From an uncultured Bacteroidales bacterium (GTDB lineage Bacteria > Bacteroidota > Bacteroidia > Bacteroidales > F082), in contig CALBNV010000047.1 in the NCBI GenBank assembly GCA_937896895.1, forward strand, positions 1 to 64,000: a stretch of 64,000 bases of DNA, in the 5' to 3' direction. A program made the position numbers and the translations under genes. Each line of letters opens with the position of its first letter. The stretch's first letter is position 1. The notes beneath the pieces were generated by a model, which saw nothing but the letters and a program-made list of their open reading frames with translations, was not told the origin of the DNA and did no database searches. Shown here one piece after another: positions 15,708 through 24,106 of this stretch.

Positions 15708-17039
15708 ATGGACAGACGGATATTAATTGTCGAAGATGATACGGCTTTCGGAGTGATGCTTGAGAAATGGTTCGCGAGGAACCATTGGCAAACCACCCTC
15801 ACATCGAAGGTTGCAGCAGCGATAAAGGAAGTTGATAATAATCAATTTGAGTTGATAATCAGTGATTTGAGGCTTCCTGATGGCGACGGGATAATGCTTT
15901 TGACATACGCCAAGGAGAAAAAAATAACAACACCTTTTATTATTATGACGGGTTATGCGGATGTGCAGACTGCTGTCAACGCGATGAAACTTGGCGCGTA
16001 TGATTATCTGAAAAAGCCCATCAATCCTGAAATTCTCCAACAGAAAATAGATGCTGCAATGAAATTGCAGTCAGCTGGAAACCTTGAAACCAAATCTCGC
16101 TCAAAGTGTTTGGTGAATGATGTCGTAAAGGGCAAAAGTGCTGTCATTCAAAGAGTTTACTCTCACGTCGCACTCGTCGCACCGACTAATATGTCTGTGC
16201 TGATTCTCGGCGAAAGCGGGACTGGAAAAGAATATGTCGCTAGAATGATTCACGAACAAAGTCAGCGCAAAGGCAAACCTTATATCGCGGTCGATTGCGG
16301 CAGCCTGTCGAAAGAGCTTGCTCCATCGGAACTTTTCGGTCATTTGAAAGGTTCTTTCACATCGGCTGTCAACGATAAAAGAGGTGTGTTTGAAGAAGCC
16401 AAAGGCGGCACTGTGTTTCTTGATGAGATAGGGAATCTGCCGTATGATGTTCAGAAACAGTTGCTTAGGGCTTTGCAGGAACACAAGGTGCGTCCTGTCG
16501 GCTCGGCGAGAGATGTTGATATTGATGTACGCATTGTCGCCGCTACGAACGAGAATCTGCTTGATGCCATTGAAGACGGCTCTTTCCGACAGGATTTGTA
16601 TCACAGAATCAATGAGTTCACTATTGAGATGCCGCCGCTTCGTGAGAGGATGGAGGACCTTGAGGAATTTTCGTATCATTTCCTGAATCAGGCAAATGCT
16701 GAACTCGGGAAAAATGTCGCTCGTATCAGCGATGATGCGTTTGCGGTTTTGCGAAAGCAGCAATGGAACGGCAATTTCCGTGAATTGCGTAATGTGATAC
16801 GACGTGCTGCTCTCTTCGCTGAAAATCAAGAAATTACTGTTGAACATCTTCCGGTGTTTGCCCAGACACAAACAAAAAATGCCAATGATGATTTGGCGCT
16901 GAGACCCGGAAATGAAAAAGAACAGATTGCTGCGGCCTTGAACAAGGCCCGCGGAAACAAGACGGTCGCGGCCCGTCTCCTGCAAATCGACAGGAAGACA
17001 TTATATAATAAAATGCATCTTTATGGAATGGATTTGTAA
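15708..17039 (+). CDS. NtrC-family sigma-54-type response regulator with variant GAFTGA loop
   Basis: Order of parts: receiver domain (RRILIVEDDTAFG, phospho-acceptor Asp in IISDLRLPDGDG, Lys in YLKKPI); AAA+ domain with Walker A GESGTGKE and Walker B GGTVFLDEIG; and a Fis-type HTH (GNKTVAARLLQIDRKTLYNK). The sigma-54-contacting loop, normally GAFTGA, reads GSFTSA at residues 215-220. No sensor kinase gene is adjacent. It probably activates sigma-54 promoters on phosphorylation, though the altered loop leaves some doubt. The target genes are unknown. Confidence 0.88.
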   Translation: MDRRILIVEDDTAFGVMLEKWFARNHWQTTLTSKVAAAIKEVDNNQFELIISDLRLPDGDGIMLLTYAKEKKITTPFIIMTGYADVQTAVNAMKLGAYDYLKKPINPEILQQKIDAAMKLQSAGNLETKSRSKCLVNDVVKGKSAVIQRVYSHVALVAPTNMSVLILGESGTGKEYVARMIHEQSQRKGKPYIAVDCGSLSKELAPSELFGHLKGSFTSAVNDKRGVFEEAKGGTVFLDEIGNLPYDVQKQLLRALQEHKVRPVGSARDVDIDVRIVAATNENLLDAIEDGSFRQDLYHRINEFTIEMPPLRERMEDLEEFSYHFLNQANAELGKNVARISDDAFAVLRKQQWNGNFRELRNVIRRAALFAENQEITVEHLPVFAQTQTKNANDDLALRPGNEKEQIAAALNKARGNKTVAARLLQIDRKTLYNKMHLYGMDL

Positions 17040-17062
17040 TCTATTTAAAATCAAATATTTAT

Positions 17063-19057
17063 ATGGAAGAAAACGAAAAATTTGAATTGCCCGGCAACGC
17101 GCAGCGCGAACTGAAACCGGGCGAGGTCTATGAACCGATCCTGTCACCGAAGAAGAAATACAAAGAGGTGACGGCGTGGTCAGTCATTGTCGGACTTTTA
17201 ATGACAATCCTGTTTTCGGCCGCCGCAGCTTATCTCGGGCTGAAAGTCGGGCAGGTCTTCGAGGCCGCAATCCCGATAGCAATCATCGCCATCGGCTTGT
17301 CGAATGTCGCGAAGAAAAACGACGCCCTTTCGCAAAATGTCATCATTCAGTCGATCGGCGGCTGCTCAGGCGGCGTGGTCGCCGGCGCGATATTCACGCT
17401 TCCGGCCTTGTATATCCTTCAGGGGAAAGGCTATGACATCGAAATCAATTACATGCAGGTCTTCCTGAGCTCGCTGCTCGGCGGCGTCCTCGGGATATTG
17501 TTCCTCATCCCTTTCAGGAAATATTTCGTCAAGGAACAGCACGGCAAGTTCCCGTTCCCGGAAGCGACCGCCACGACGCAGGTGCTCGTCAGCGGTCAGA
17601 AAAAAGGAAAAGACTCTTTGCTGCTGGTTATCAGCGGCCTGATCGGCGGACTTTACGATTTCTGCATCTCCACGTTCGGACTTTGGACTGAGACTGTCTC
17701 CACGAAGGTGATGGAGTGGGGGATGGCTCTCGCCGACAAGGTGAAACTCATGTTCAAAGTCAATGTCGGAGCCGCTGTTCTGGGTCTCGGTTACATCATC
17801 GGACTGAAATACGCTTTCATAATCTGCTGTGGCTCAATGCTTGTGTGGTTCATCATCATTCCAGGGATGAACCTCATCTGGGGCGCTGACATCATCGACC
17901 TGATGAACACAGGCGTCCAGATGACAATCGGCGACATGTCACCGGAGGTGATTTTCAAGGATTATGCGCGTCATATCGGCATCGGCGGCATCGCGATGGC
18001 CGGTGTCATCAGCATCATAAGGTCGTGGGGCGTGATAAAGTCGTCGGTCGGGCTTGCCGCCAATGAGTTCAAGGGCAAGAAAAGTGCTGAAAATGAAGAA
18101 CGTACACAACGCGACCTTTCGATGAAATTCATCGTTGTCGGTGTCATCGCAATCTTGGCTCTGACATTCTTGTTCTTCAGATTCGGTGTCGTCGGCAACT
18201 TCGGGCATGCTGCAATAGGCATCCTTGTCGTGGCAGTCATCGCGTTCTTGTTCACGACAGTGGCTGCAAACGCCATTGCCATCGTCGGCTCTAACCCTGT
18301 CAGCGGCATGACGCTCATGACGTTGATTCTCGCCTCTTTGGTGATGGTCGCGGCAGGGCTGAGCGGCGCGGAGGGCATGACAGCGGCGTTGATAATCGGC
18401 GGCGTGGTCTGCACGGCATTGGCTGTCGCCGGCGCATTCATCACCGACTTGAAGGTAGGCTATTGGATCGGGACGACGCCTAAGAACCAGGAGGTCTGGA
18501 AGTTCGTCGGCGTGGCGGTGGCTTCGGCGACGGTGGCTGGCGTCATCATGGTCTTGAACAAGGCATACGGTTTCGTCGGTGACGGCGCGTTAGTGGCACC
18601 GCAGGCAAATGCGATGTCGGCTGTCATCGAGCCGATGATGTCGGGCGGCAACGCTCCGTGGCTCCTCTACGGAATCGGTGCGGCTATCGCTTTGATACTC
18701 ACTTTCTTGAAGGTGCCGGCACTGCCGTTCGCACTCGGCATGTTCATCCCGATCGACCTCAACATTCCGCTTCTCATCGGCGGTGCGGTGTCGTGGTACG
18801 TCGCACGTGGCAAGGACGAGAGACTCAGCAAGGCGCGTTATGACCGCGGCACTCTCATCGCCTCAGGCTTCATCGCCGGCGGCGCGTTGATGGGCGTCGT
18901 GAGCGCAATCCTGAAATTCGCCGAAGTTGACCTCGTCGTAAAGACAGGCGAAGGCGTATTCTCTTCATTACCAGTGGCTTCGCTCATCGCTGTGGTCATG
19001 TATGTCATCCTGATAGCCTACATGATTTGGGATTCAAAACGTGCAAAAGTTGAATAA
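17063..19057 (+). CDS. OPT family oligopeptide transporter
   Basis: The 664 residues contain about 15 hydrophobic segments. The start PGEVYEPILSPKKKYKEVTA leads into AYLGLKVGQVFEAAIPIAI, with SIGGCSGGVVAGAIFTLPAL and FPEATATTQVLVSG, as in prokaryotic OPT/YSL transporters, which import short peptides or metal chelates with protons. It is 17 bases upstream of peptidase T, which strongly suggests tri- or oligopeptide uptake coupled to cleavage. Confidence 0.92.
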   Translation: MEENEKFELPGNAQRELKPGEVYEPILSPKKKYKEVTAWSVIVGLLMTILFSAAAAYLGLKVGQVFEAAIPIAIIAIGLSNVAKKNDALSQNVIIQSIGGCSGGVVAGAIFTLPALYILQGKGYDIEINYMQVFLSSLLGGVLGILFLIPFRKYFVKEQHGKFPFPEATATTQVLVSGQKKGKDSLLLVISGLIGGLYDFCISTFGLWTETVSTKVMEWGMALADKVKLMFKVNVGAAVLGLGYIIGLKYAFIICCGSMLVWFIIIPGMNLIWGADIIDLMNTGVQMTIGDMSPEVIFKDYARHIGIGGIAMAGVISIIRSWGVIKSSVGLAANEFKGKKSAENEERTQRDLSMKFIVVGVIAILALTFLFFRFGVVGNFGHAAIGILVVAVIAFLFTTVAANAIAIVGSNPVSGMTLMTLILASLVMVAAGLSGAEGMTAALIIGGVVCTALAVAGAFITDLKVGYWIGTTPKNQEVWKFVGVAVASATVAGVIMVLNKAYGFVGDGALVAPQANAMSAVIEPMMSGGNAPWLLYGIGAAIALILTFLKVPALPFALGMFIPIDLNIPLLIGGAVSWYVARGKDERLSKARYDRGTLIASGFIAGGALMGVVSAILKFAEVDLVVKTGEGVFSSLPVASLIAVVMYVILIAYMIWDSKRAKVE

Positions 19058-19074
19058 ATTAACACATTAATAAA

Positions 19075-20292
19075 ATGGAAAAATTATTAGATAAATTCTT
19101 GCGTTACGTCGCCGTCGAGACGACATCCGACGAGAATTCGGAGACGCAGCCAAGCTCGCAGAAGGAGTTCGACCTGCTCCGCATGTTGCAGAAAGAGCTT
19201 CAGGATATGGGAATCAAAGCCGACCTCGATGAATACGGCTACGTGATGGCGACGATTCCTGCAAATACTGACAAGGAAATTCCTGCCATCGGTTTCATCG
19301 CGCACGTTGACACGTCGCCTGACGCTTCCGGCAAGGACATAAAACCGCAGATTGTCGAGAATTATCAGGGAGGCGACATCTTGCTCAATGCAGAAAAGGA
19401 TATTGTGCTGAGAGTGAGCGAGTTCCCGGAGATGCAGCAATACATCGGGAAGACGATGATCACCACCGACGGCACTACGTTGCTCGGCGCCGACGACAAG
19501 GGCGGCGTGGCTGCTATCATGTGCGCAGCGGAATACATCATGGAACATCCTGAATTCAAGCATGGTGAGATAAAAATAGGTTTCACCCCTGACGAGGAGA
19601 TCGGACGCGGTGTCGCGAAGTTCGACGTCAAGAAGTTCGGCGCACGTTACGCTTACACCATCGACGGCGGCGAGATCGGCGAACTCGAATACGAAAACTT
19701 CAACGCCGCCGCCGCAAAGATCCACATCCAGGGCAGCAACATCCACCCCGGCTATGGAAAAGATAAGATGGTCAACTCGATGCTTATCGCCATGGAACTC
19801 AATGCGATGCTTCCTGTCGAGCAGCGTCCGGCATACACTTCAGGCTATGAGGGCTTCTTCCATCTGACGGAAATCAACGGGACGGTGGAGGAGACGACGA
19901 TGAGTTACATCATCCGCGACCACGACAGGGCGAAGTTTGAGGCGAAGAAGGAACTCATGACTTCGATTGCGGAATATCTCAACAAGAAATACGGCGACGT
20001 GGTGAAACTTGAGTTGAAACATCAGTATTACAATATGCGCCAGGAGGTTGAACCTCATTACTTTATCGTTGAGAAGGCAATCAAGGCCATTGAGATGGCC
20101 GGCATAAAACCGAAGGTTCAGCCGATCCGTGGCGGCACCGACGGCGCGAACCTCAGCTTCATGGGGCTGCCTTGCCCGAACATCTTCGCCGGCGGGCACA
20201 ACTTCCACGGCAAGTACGAATACGTCCCGCTCGAAAGCATGGAGAAAGCCTCTGAGGTGATTCTGAACATCGTGAAGCTGTTTGAAGAATGA
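19075..20292 (+). CDS. pepT: Peptidase T (tripeptide aminopeptidase)
   Basis: An M20 metallopeptidase of 405 residues, the usual PepT length. Zinc-site motifs are GFIAHVDTSPDASGKD, GADDKGGVAA, FTPDEEIGRGV, DGGEIGELEYENFNAA and GGHNFHGKYEYVPL. It removes the N-terminal residue from tripeptides in the cytoplasm. It probably shares a transcript with the OPT transporter and is closed by the hairpin at 20309-20341. Confidence 0.96.
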   Translation: MEKLLDKFLRYVAVETTSDENSETQPSSQKEFDLLRMLQKELQDMGIKADLDEYGYVMATIPANTDKEIPAIGFIAHVDTSPDASGKDIKPQIVENYQGGDILLNAEKDIVLRVSEFPEMQQYIGKTMITTDGTTLLGADDKGGVAAIMCAAEYIMEHPEFKHGEIKIGFTPDEEIGRGVAKFDVKKFGARYAYTIDGGEIGELEYENFNAAAAKIHIQGSNIHPGYGKDKMVNSMLIAMELNAMLPVEQRPAYTSGYEGFFHLTEINGTVEETTMSYIIRDHDRAKFEAKKELMTSIAEYLNKKYGDVVKLELKHQYYNMRQEVEPHYFIVEKAIKAIEMAGIKPKVQPIRGGTDGANLSFMGLPCPNIFAGGHNFHGKYEYVPLESMEKASEVILNIVKLFEE

Positions 20293-20308
20293 CGTGTTGT
20301 GAAAAATG

Positions 20309-20341
20309 AAAAATCCCGCACCATCACGATGCGGGATTTTT
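20309..20341 (+). terminator. Rho-independent terminator after pepT
   Basis: The stem AAAAATCCCGCA / TGCGGGATTTTT with a 9-base loop ends in a T run. The symmetric A/T ends would also serve the opposite strand. Confidence 0.85.
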
Positions 20342-20397
20342 TTGCGTATTTGAAAAATCTGTGTTCTATGTTTGTCTCCCGACGGTGTTGTGAACCC

Positions 20398-20925
20398 TTA
20401 GAACTCAATCTCTTTCTCCGGCGCACCGAACGATGTTATCCACGCTCTGCTGCCGGTCATGAAATAGACGATGGTGTTGTCGTCGTTCTCGTCGTACATA
20501 CCGCGGAGCTGCGGGTAGCTGTCGAGCATCGATTTCTTGGCCTCCACGCGCTCGTCCGGAACGAGAGTAGTCTCGATGCGGATCCATGAACTGCCGTTGA
20601 AGGCGCATATCTCGGCGTGCGGGTTCAAGGCGAGCTGCTGCGCTGTGCGCTTCTTTTTCCCTGTCTGGATGTAAAGTTTCCCCTCGAAAATGTTCACCGT
20701 CCCAAACGGTCTCACACGCGGACGATCGCCGTCAACGGTGGCGAGGTAATACGTCTCGCAATCTTTTAAAAACTGATAGACCTCTTCCATGTTTTCTGTG
20801 TTATTTGTTTGATATTCAGATGCAATTGTTTCTTTTTGGACGTCCTTGGCCGTCTCTTCTCCGCAACATGACGCGAAACCTAACGCCATCGTCGCAATAA
20901 TTAATGATGTGAAAATTCTTTTCAT
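20398..20925 (-). CDS. Pyridoxamine-5'-phosphate-oxidase-family lipoprotein
   Basis: From ATG 20925 the protein reads MKRIFTSLIIATMALGFASC followed by CGEE, a lipoprotein signal with a double Cys. From residue ~45 it is a PPOX split-barrel domain (EEVYQFLKDCETYYLATVDG, PRVRPFGTVNIFEGKLYIQT, KKRTAQQLALNPHAEICAF). Relatives are normally ~130-residue cytoplasmic flavin-binding proteins starting where this domain starts, and an internal ATG exists there. If the signal is used, this is an exported flavin- or F420-type binding protein of unknown substrate. Confidence 0.75.
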   Translation of the reverse strand: MKRIFTSLIIATMALGFASCCGEETAKDVQKETIASEYQTNNTENMEEVYQFLKDCETYYLATVDGDRPRVRPFGTVNIFEGKLYIQTGKKKRTAQQLALNPHAEICAFNGSSWIRIETTLVPDERVEAKKSMLDSYPQLRGMYDENDDNTIVYFMTGSRAWITSFGAPEKEIEF

Positions 20926-20985
20926 GGCTGTAATTATTAATGTGAATGAAATGTGAACGCTTCGCACTCTTTTAACTCTCCTCTC

Positions 20986-21681
20986 TTAACTTTTAACTCT
21001 AAGCTCCGGGTTCAATTCGTAAAACTTCTCTTCAAAAGTCCTCACTCTGTTGAGTGATTTGCGCGTCCAGTCGAGGCGAAGCTCTTGTTTCTCCTCTTCG
21101 GAAAGCTGCCAGCGGATGTCGCTTTTGTGAAGGCGCTGTGTCAGCGTGTACATCAGCAATGCGGCCGACACGCTGATGTTGAAGCTCTCCGTGAAGCCGT
21201 GCATCGGGATCTGTACGTACATGTCGGCGTGTCCGAGCGCGTAGTCGGTGAGGCCTGTCTTTTCGGTGCCGAAGACCACGGCGACGGGCTGTTCGAGCGG
21301 CAGCGTGTCGGGCGTGTAGTCGTTCTGATGCGGACATGTCGCCACGATTTTGTAACCTTTGTTGTGCAGCAAATCAAACGCTTCCGGCGTGTTGAACTCG
21401 TTGACGTTGTATTTGTGCAGGTCAAGCCACTTCGTGCTTCCGACCACAATCTCAGGGTTAATGTCATAAACCCATTGGTTTTCAATGATGTGAATGTCCT
21501 GGATGCCGGTCAGGTCGCAGCTTCTTAACACCGCACTTGCGTTGTGCGACTGGTAAATGTCCTCCAGAACGATGGAGATGTGGCGTGTTCGGTATTCCAA
21601 AACTTGCTCGAATCTCTTTTTCCTTTCCTCAGTGACAAATCCTGAAAGAAATTCGTATAGTTTCTGATCTTTTTCTGTCAT
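20986..21681 (-). CDS. trmH: TrmH-family (SpoU) RNA 2'-O-methyltransferase
   Basis: The SPOUT knot motifs are SHNASAVLRSCD, VFGTEKTGLT and MHGFTESFNISVSAALLMYT. Size (231 residues) and the N- and C-terminal extensions fit TrmH, which makes Gm18 in tRNA, better than the rRNA-directed RlmB, which has an L30e-like N-domain. The target is by family inference. The PPOX lipoprotein gene follows 60 bases later on the same strand. Confidence 0.82.
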   Translation of the reverse strand: MTEKDQKLYEFLSGFVTEERKKRFEQVLEYRTRHISIVLEDIYQSHNASAVLRSCDLTGIQDIHIIENQWVYDINPEIVVGSTKWLDLHKYNVNEFNTPEAFDLLHNKGYKIVATCPHQNDYTPDTLPLEQPVAVVFGTEKTGLTDYALGHADMYVQIPMHGFTESFNISVSAALLMYTLTQRLHKSDIRWQLSEEEKQELRLDWTRKSLNRVRTFEEKFYELNPELRVKS

Positions 21682-21911
21682 TCTCTAATATTTAAGTGCA
21701 GTTTTTTGACTGTTTAGGTACAAATAACACAGTTGTGTTCAAAGCTGTGATTCAAAATTTATATCCGAATTGCAATTTATGTGTATGCTTATTTTCATTG
21801 TAACCGTTTGAATTTATGATGATTACATCAATGACAAATCACAATAATCAATTCCTTGAAAAATTTTAGCAAATATATGAAAATTTTTGTCAGGCCAATA
21901 AAGAAAAATCG

Positions 21912-21919
21912 TAAATTTG
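21912..21919 (+). promoter_or_regulatory. -7 element TAAATTTG for the TPR gene
   Basis: TAAATTTG lies 22 bases before ATG 21942, with TTTTTG at 21884-21889 upstream. The rest of the 260-base interval back to 21682 is AT rich with no other feature seen. Confidence 0.55.
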
Positions 21920-21941
21920 CAGCTCGAAAATAAGTACAGAA

Positions 21942-22637
21942 ATGGCAAAAGAAAATTTACAGAAAGACGAGGAACGTCTCGAATCTATTGAATCAACATT
22001 AGGTAGTGCTGAATTGTTTATTGAGAAGAACCAGAAGACAATCACGGGCGTGATTATCGCAATAGTCATTGTTGTTCTTGCAATTTTCGGTTATAAGAAA
22101 TGGTATCAGGAGCCGCGTGAAGAGAAGGCGCAGGCCGCTATTTTCCGCGCAGAGGCTTTGTTCGAAAAAGATGATTTTGCAACCGCACTTAACGGAAACG
22201 GCAACGATGTGATTGGTTTCCTTGAGGTTATTGATGAATTCGGCGGAACGAAGACCGCTAACCTTGCTAAATATTATGCAGGCATTTGCTATCTTAACAC
22301 TGGCGATTTCAGCAACGCCATCAAGTATCTCGGCGAGTTCAAAGGCAAAGATCAGTTGGTCAAGCCTCTCGCAATTGGTGCGATGGGTGATGCGAACCTT
22401 GAACTTGGCAATACGGCTGAAGCTGCAAAATGCTACGAGAACGCGGCAAAGGCTTCAAACAACTCATTCACGTCACCGATGATGATGATGAAGGCCGCTC
22501 TTGCTTACGAGATGGCTGGAAATTATGCCAAGGCAGTTGAAATGTACAAGGCTATCAAAGCTGATTTCCCTAACAGCACCGAGGCCCGTGACATTGAGAA
22601 ATACATCACAGCAGCCCAGATGAAGCTTGCAAAATAA
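21942..22637 (+). CDS. Membrane-anchored tetratricopeptide-repeat protein
   Basis: A charged cytoplasmic start (residues 1-33) precedes one transmembrane helix (ITGVIIAIVIVVLAIFGY), then about 170 residues of TPR-like helix pairs: FRAEALFEKDDFATAL, KYYAGICYLNTGDFSNAIKY, GDANLELGNTAEAAKCYENA and LAYEMAGNYAKAVEMYKAIK. The layout resembles YfgM/BamD-like periplasmic chaperone or scaffold proteins. It is monocistronic, with its own promoter and a terminator downstream. Confidence 0.82.
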   Translation: MAKENLQKDEERLESIESTLGSAELFIEKNQKTITGVIIAIVIVVLAIFGYKKWYQEPREEKAQAAIFRAEALFEKDDFATALNGNGNDVIGFLEVIDEFGGTKTANLAKYYAGICYLNTGDFSNAIKYLGEFKGKDQLVKPLAIGAMGDANLELGNTAEAAKCYENAAKASNNSFTSPMMMMKAALAYEMAGNYAKAVEMYKAIKADFPNSTEARDIEKYITAAQMKLAK

Positions 22638-22663
22638 GGAATTTTTAGTTGAATGATAATGGT

Positions 22664-22698
22664 AACAGCCTGGTTCTGAATAAGAATCAGGCTGTTTT
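22664..22698 (+). terminator. Terminator after the TPR gene
   Basis: AACAGCCTGGTTCT pairs with AGAATCAGGCTGTT (one wobble) and ends in TTTT. Confidence 0.75.
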
Positions 22699-22713
22699 AC
22701 AAAAATTTCTGAT

Positions 22714-23679
22714 ATGAGAATCGTTTATTTTGGAACACCAGAGATTGCCGCCTCGCAGCTTGAAGCGATATTGAATGCCGGCTATGAAGTGGCTGCCGTA
22801 GTGACGGCACCCGACCGGCCCGCCGGTCGCGGCAAGCAGTTGCACGCGTCTGAAGTGAAAGAATGCGCGTTGAGGCACGGACTGCCTGTCCTTCAGCCCG
22901 AGAAGTTGAAAGATGAGACTTTCATCGGACAGCTTCGCTCGTATGATGCTGACCTGTTTGTCGTTGTGGCGTTCAGGATGCTTCCGGAAGTCGTGTGGAG
23001 CATACCTCCGCTCGGGACGTTCAACCTCCATGCATCGCTGCTGCCGCAATATCGCGGCGCCGCTCCGATAAACCATGCTATTATCAATGGCGAGACTGAG
23101 ACTGGCCTGACGACGTTTCTTATTGATAAAGAGATAGATACGGGCGCAATCATAATGCAGGAGAAAGTAGGGATAGGGGAGACAATGAATGCTGGCGAAC
23201 TTCATGACAGACTTATGGAACTTGGCAACAGCGTTGTCGTTAAGACATTAAAAATGATTGAGAATGGTGAGGTGAAGCTGGAGACACAGAACTCCGTGAT
23301 AGAGAAAGAGAATCTTGTCTTGAAGCTTGCACCTAAGATTTTCAAGGAGGATTGTTATATAGATTGGAATAAAAAAGGTCGCGATATTTATAATTTTGTG
23401 AGAGGCCTATCCCCATATCCGACCGCGCATGCGAAAATTCAGAATCCTTATGGTGAAATTATTGATCTAAAGGTGTTCGAAACATCAATTTCTGAAAAAA
23501 ATAATGAAAATGGCGTAATTTTTAGCATCGAAACTGACCGAAAATCATATTTGAGGGTGGTTGTAAGCGACTCATTGGTGAATATTGTTGTTTTGCAACA
23601 GCCGGGGAAAAAGGCGATGAGTATTGCGGAATTCCTTAGGGGGACTGATGTTTCCGAAGATTGGAAACTCGTTTTTTGA
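22714..23679 (+). CDS. fmt: Methionyl-tRNA formyltransferase
   Basis: A 321-residue protein with IVYFGTPEIAASQLEAIL, the formyl-donor site motif HASLLPQYRGAAPINHAI, FLIDKEIDTGAIIMQ, and a C-terminal OB-type domain beginning around residue 205. It formylates initiator Met-tRNA using 10-formyl-THF. The C-terminal ~90 residues have weaker family similarity and higher A+T than the start. Confidence 0.95.
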   Translation: MRIVYFGTPEIAASQLEAILNAGYEVAAVVTAPDRPAGRGKQLHASEVKECALRHGLPVLQPEKLKDETFIGQLRSYDADLFVVVAFRMLPEVVWSIPPLGTFNLHASLLPQYRGAAPINHAIINGETETGLTTFLIDKEIDTGAIIMQEKVGIGETMNAGELHDRLMELGNSVVVKTLKMIENGEVKLETQNSVIEKENLVLKLAPKIFKEDCYIDWNKKGRDIYNFVRGLSPYPTAHAKIQNPYGEIIDLKVFETSISEKNNENGVIFSIETDRKSYLRVVVSDSLVNIVVLQQPGKKAMSIAEFLRGTDVSEDWKLVF

Positions 23680-23728
23680 GACTTGATGTTTGTTTATTTG
23701 ACAATTCAAAAAAAAATAAAAAATTTTG

Positions 23729-23758
23729 TTGTTTTATTTAAAAAATCGTTTAATTTTG
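23729..23758 (+). promoter_or_regulatory. Promoter of the HU gene
   Basis: TTG at 23729-23731, exactly 19 bases, then TAATTTTG at 23751-23758. This is one of the best -33/-7 pairs in the window. Confidence 0.7.
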
Positions 23759-23795
23759 CGAGGTAAATGAAGTTAAACCTCATAAAATTAACAAT

Positions 23796-24059
23796 ATGAA
23801 TAAATTAGACTTAGTAAACGTGGTGGCCGAGAAAGCTGGTCTCACGAAAGTTGATGCAAAAAAGGCAGTTGATGCGGTTGTTTGCGCGACAGTTGAAGCC
23901 ATTAACAAAGGTGAACGTGTCTCATTAGTTGGCTTCGGAACATTCATGACAGCAACACGTAAGGCACGCAAAGGCCGTAACCCACAGACAGGTGCAAAAA
24001 TTATGATCCCTGAAAAGAAACTTGTGAAATTCAAAGCCGGTTCGGGATTTGCAAAATAA
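23796..24059 (+). CDS. hup: DNA-binding protein HU
   Basis: The 87-residue sequence begins MNKLDLVNVVAEKAGLTKVD and carries the HU/IHF signature VSLVGFGTF and the DNA-clasping arm RKGRNPQTGAKIMIP. It is a nucleoid-organising dimer. Strong promoter, short leader and tight terminator indicate a highly expressed single gene. Confidence 0.97.
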   Translation: MNKLDLVNVVAEKAGLTKVDAKKAVDAVVCATVEAINKGERVSLVGFGTFMTATRKARKGRNPQTGAKIMIPEKKLVKFKAGSGFAK

Positions 24060-24079
24060 GTTTACTTATTATTGACGTT

Positions 24080-24106
24080 AAAAGGTCGCTTCATGCGGCC
24101 TTTTTT
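24080..24106. terminator. Bidirectional terminator between hup and recQ
   Basis: AAAAGGTCGC pairs with GCGGCCTTTT across a 5-base loop (one wobble), flanked by A and T runs. The minus-strand recQ stop overlaps its distal T run at 24105. Confidence 0.75.
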
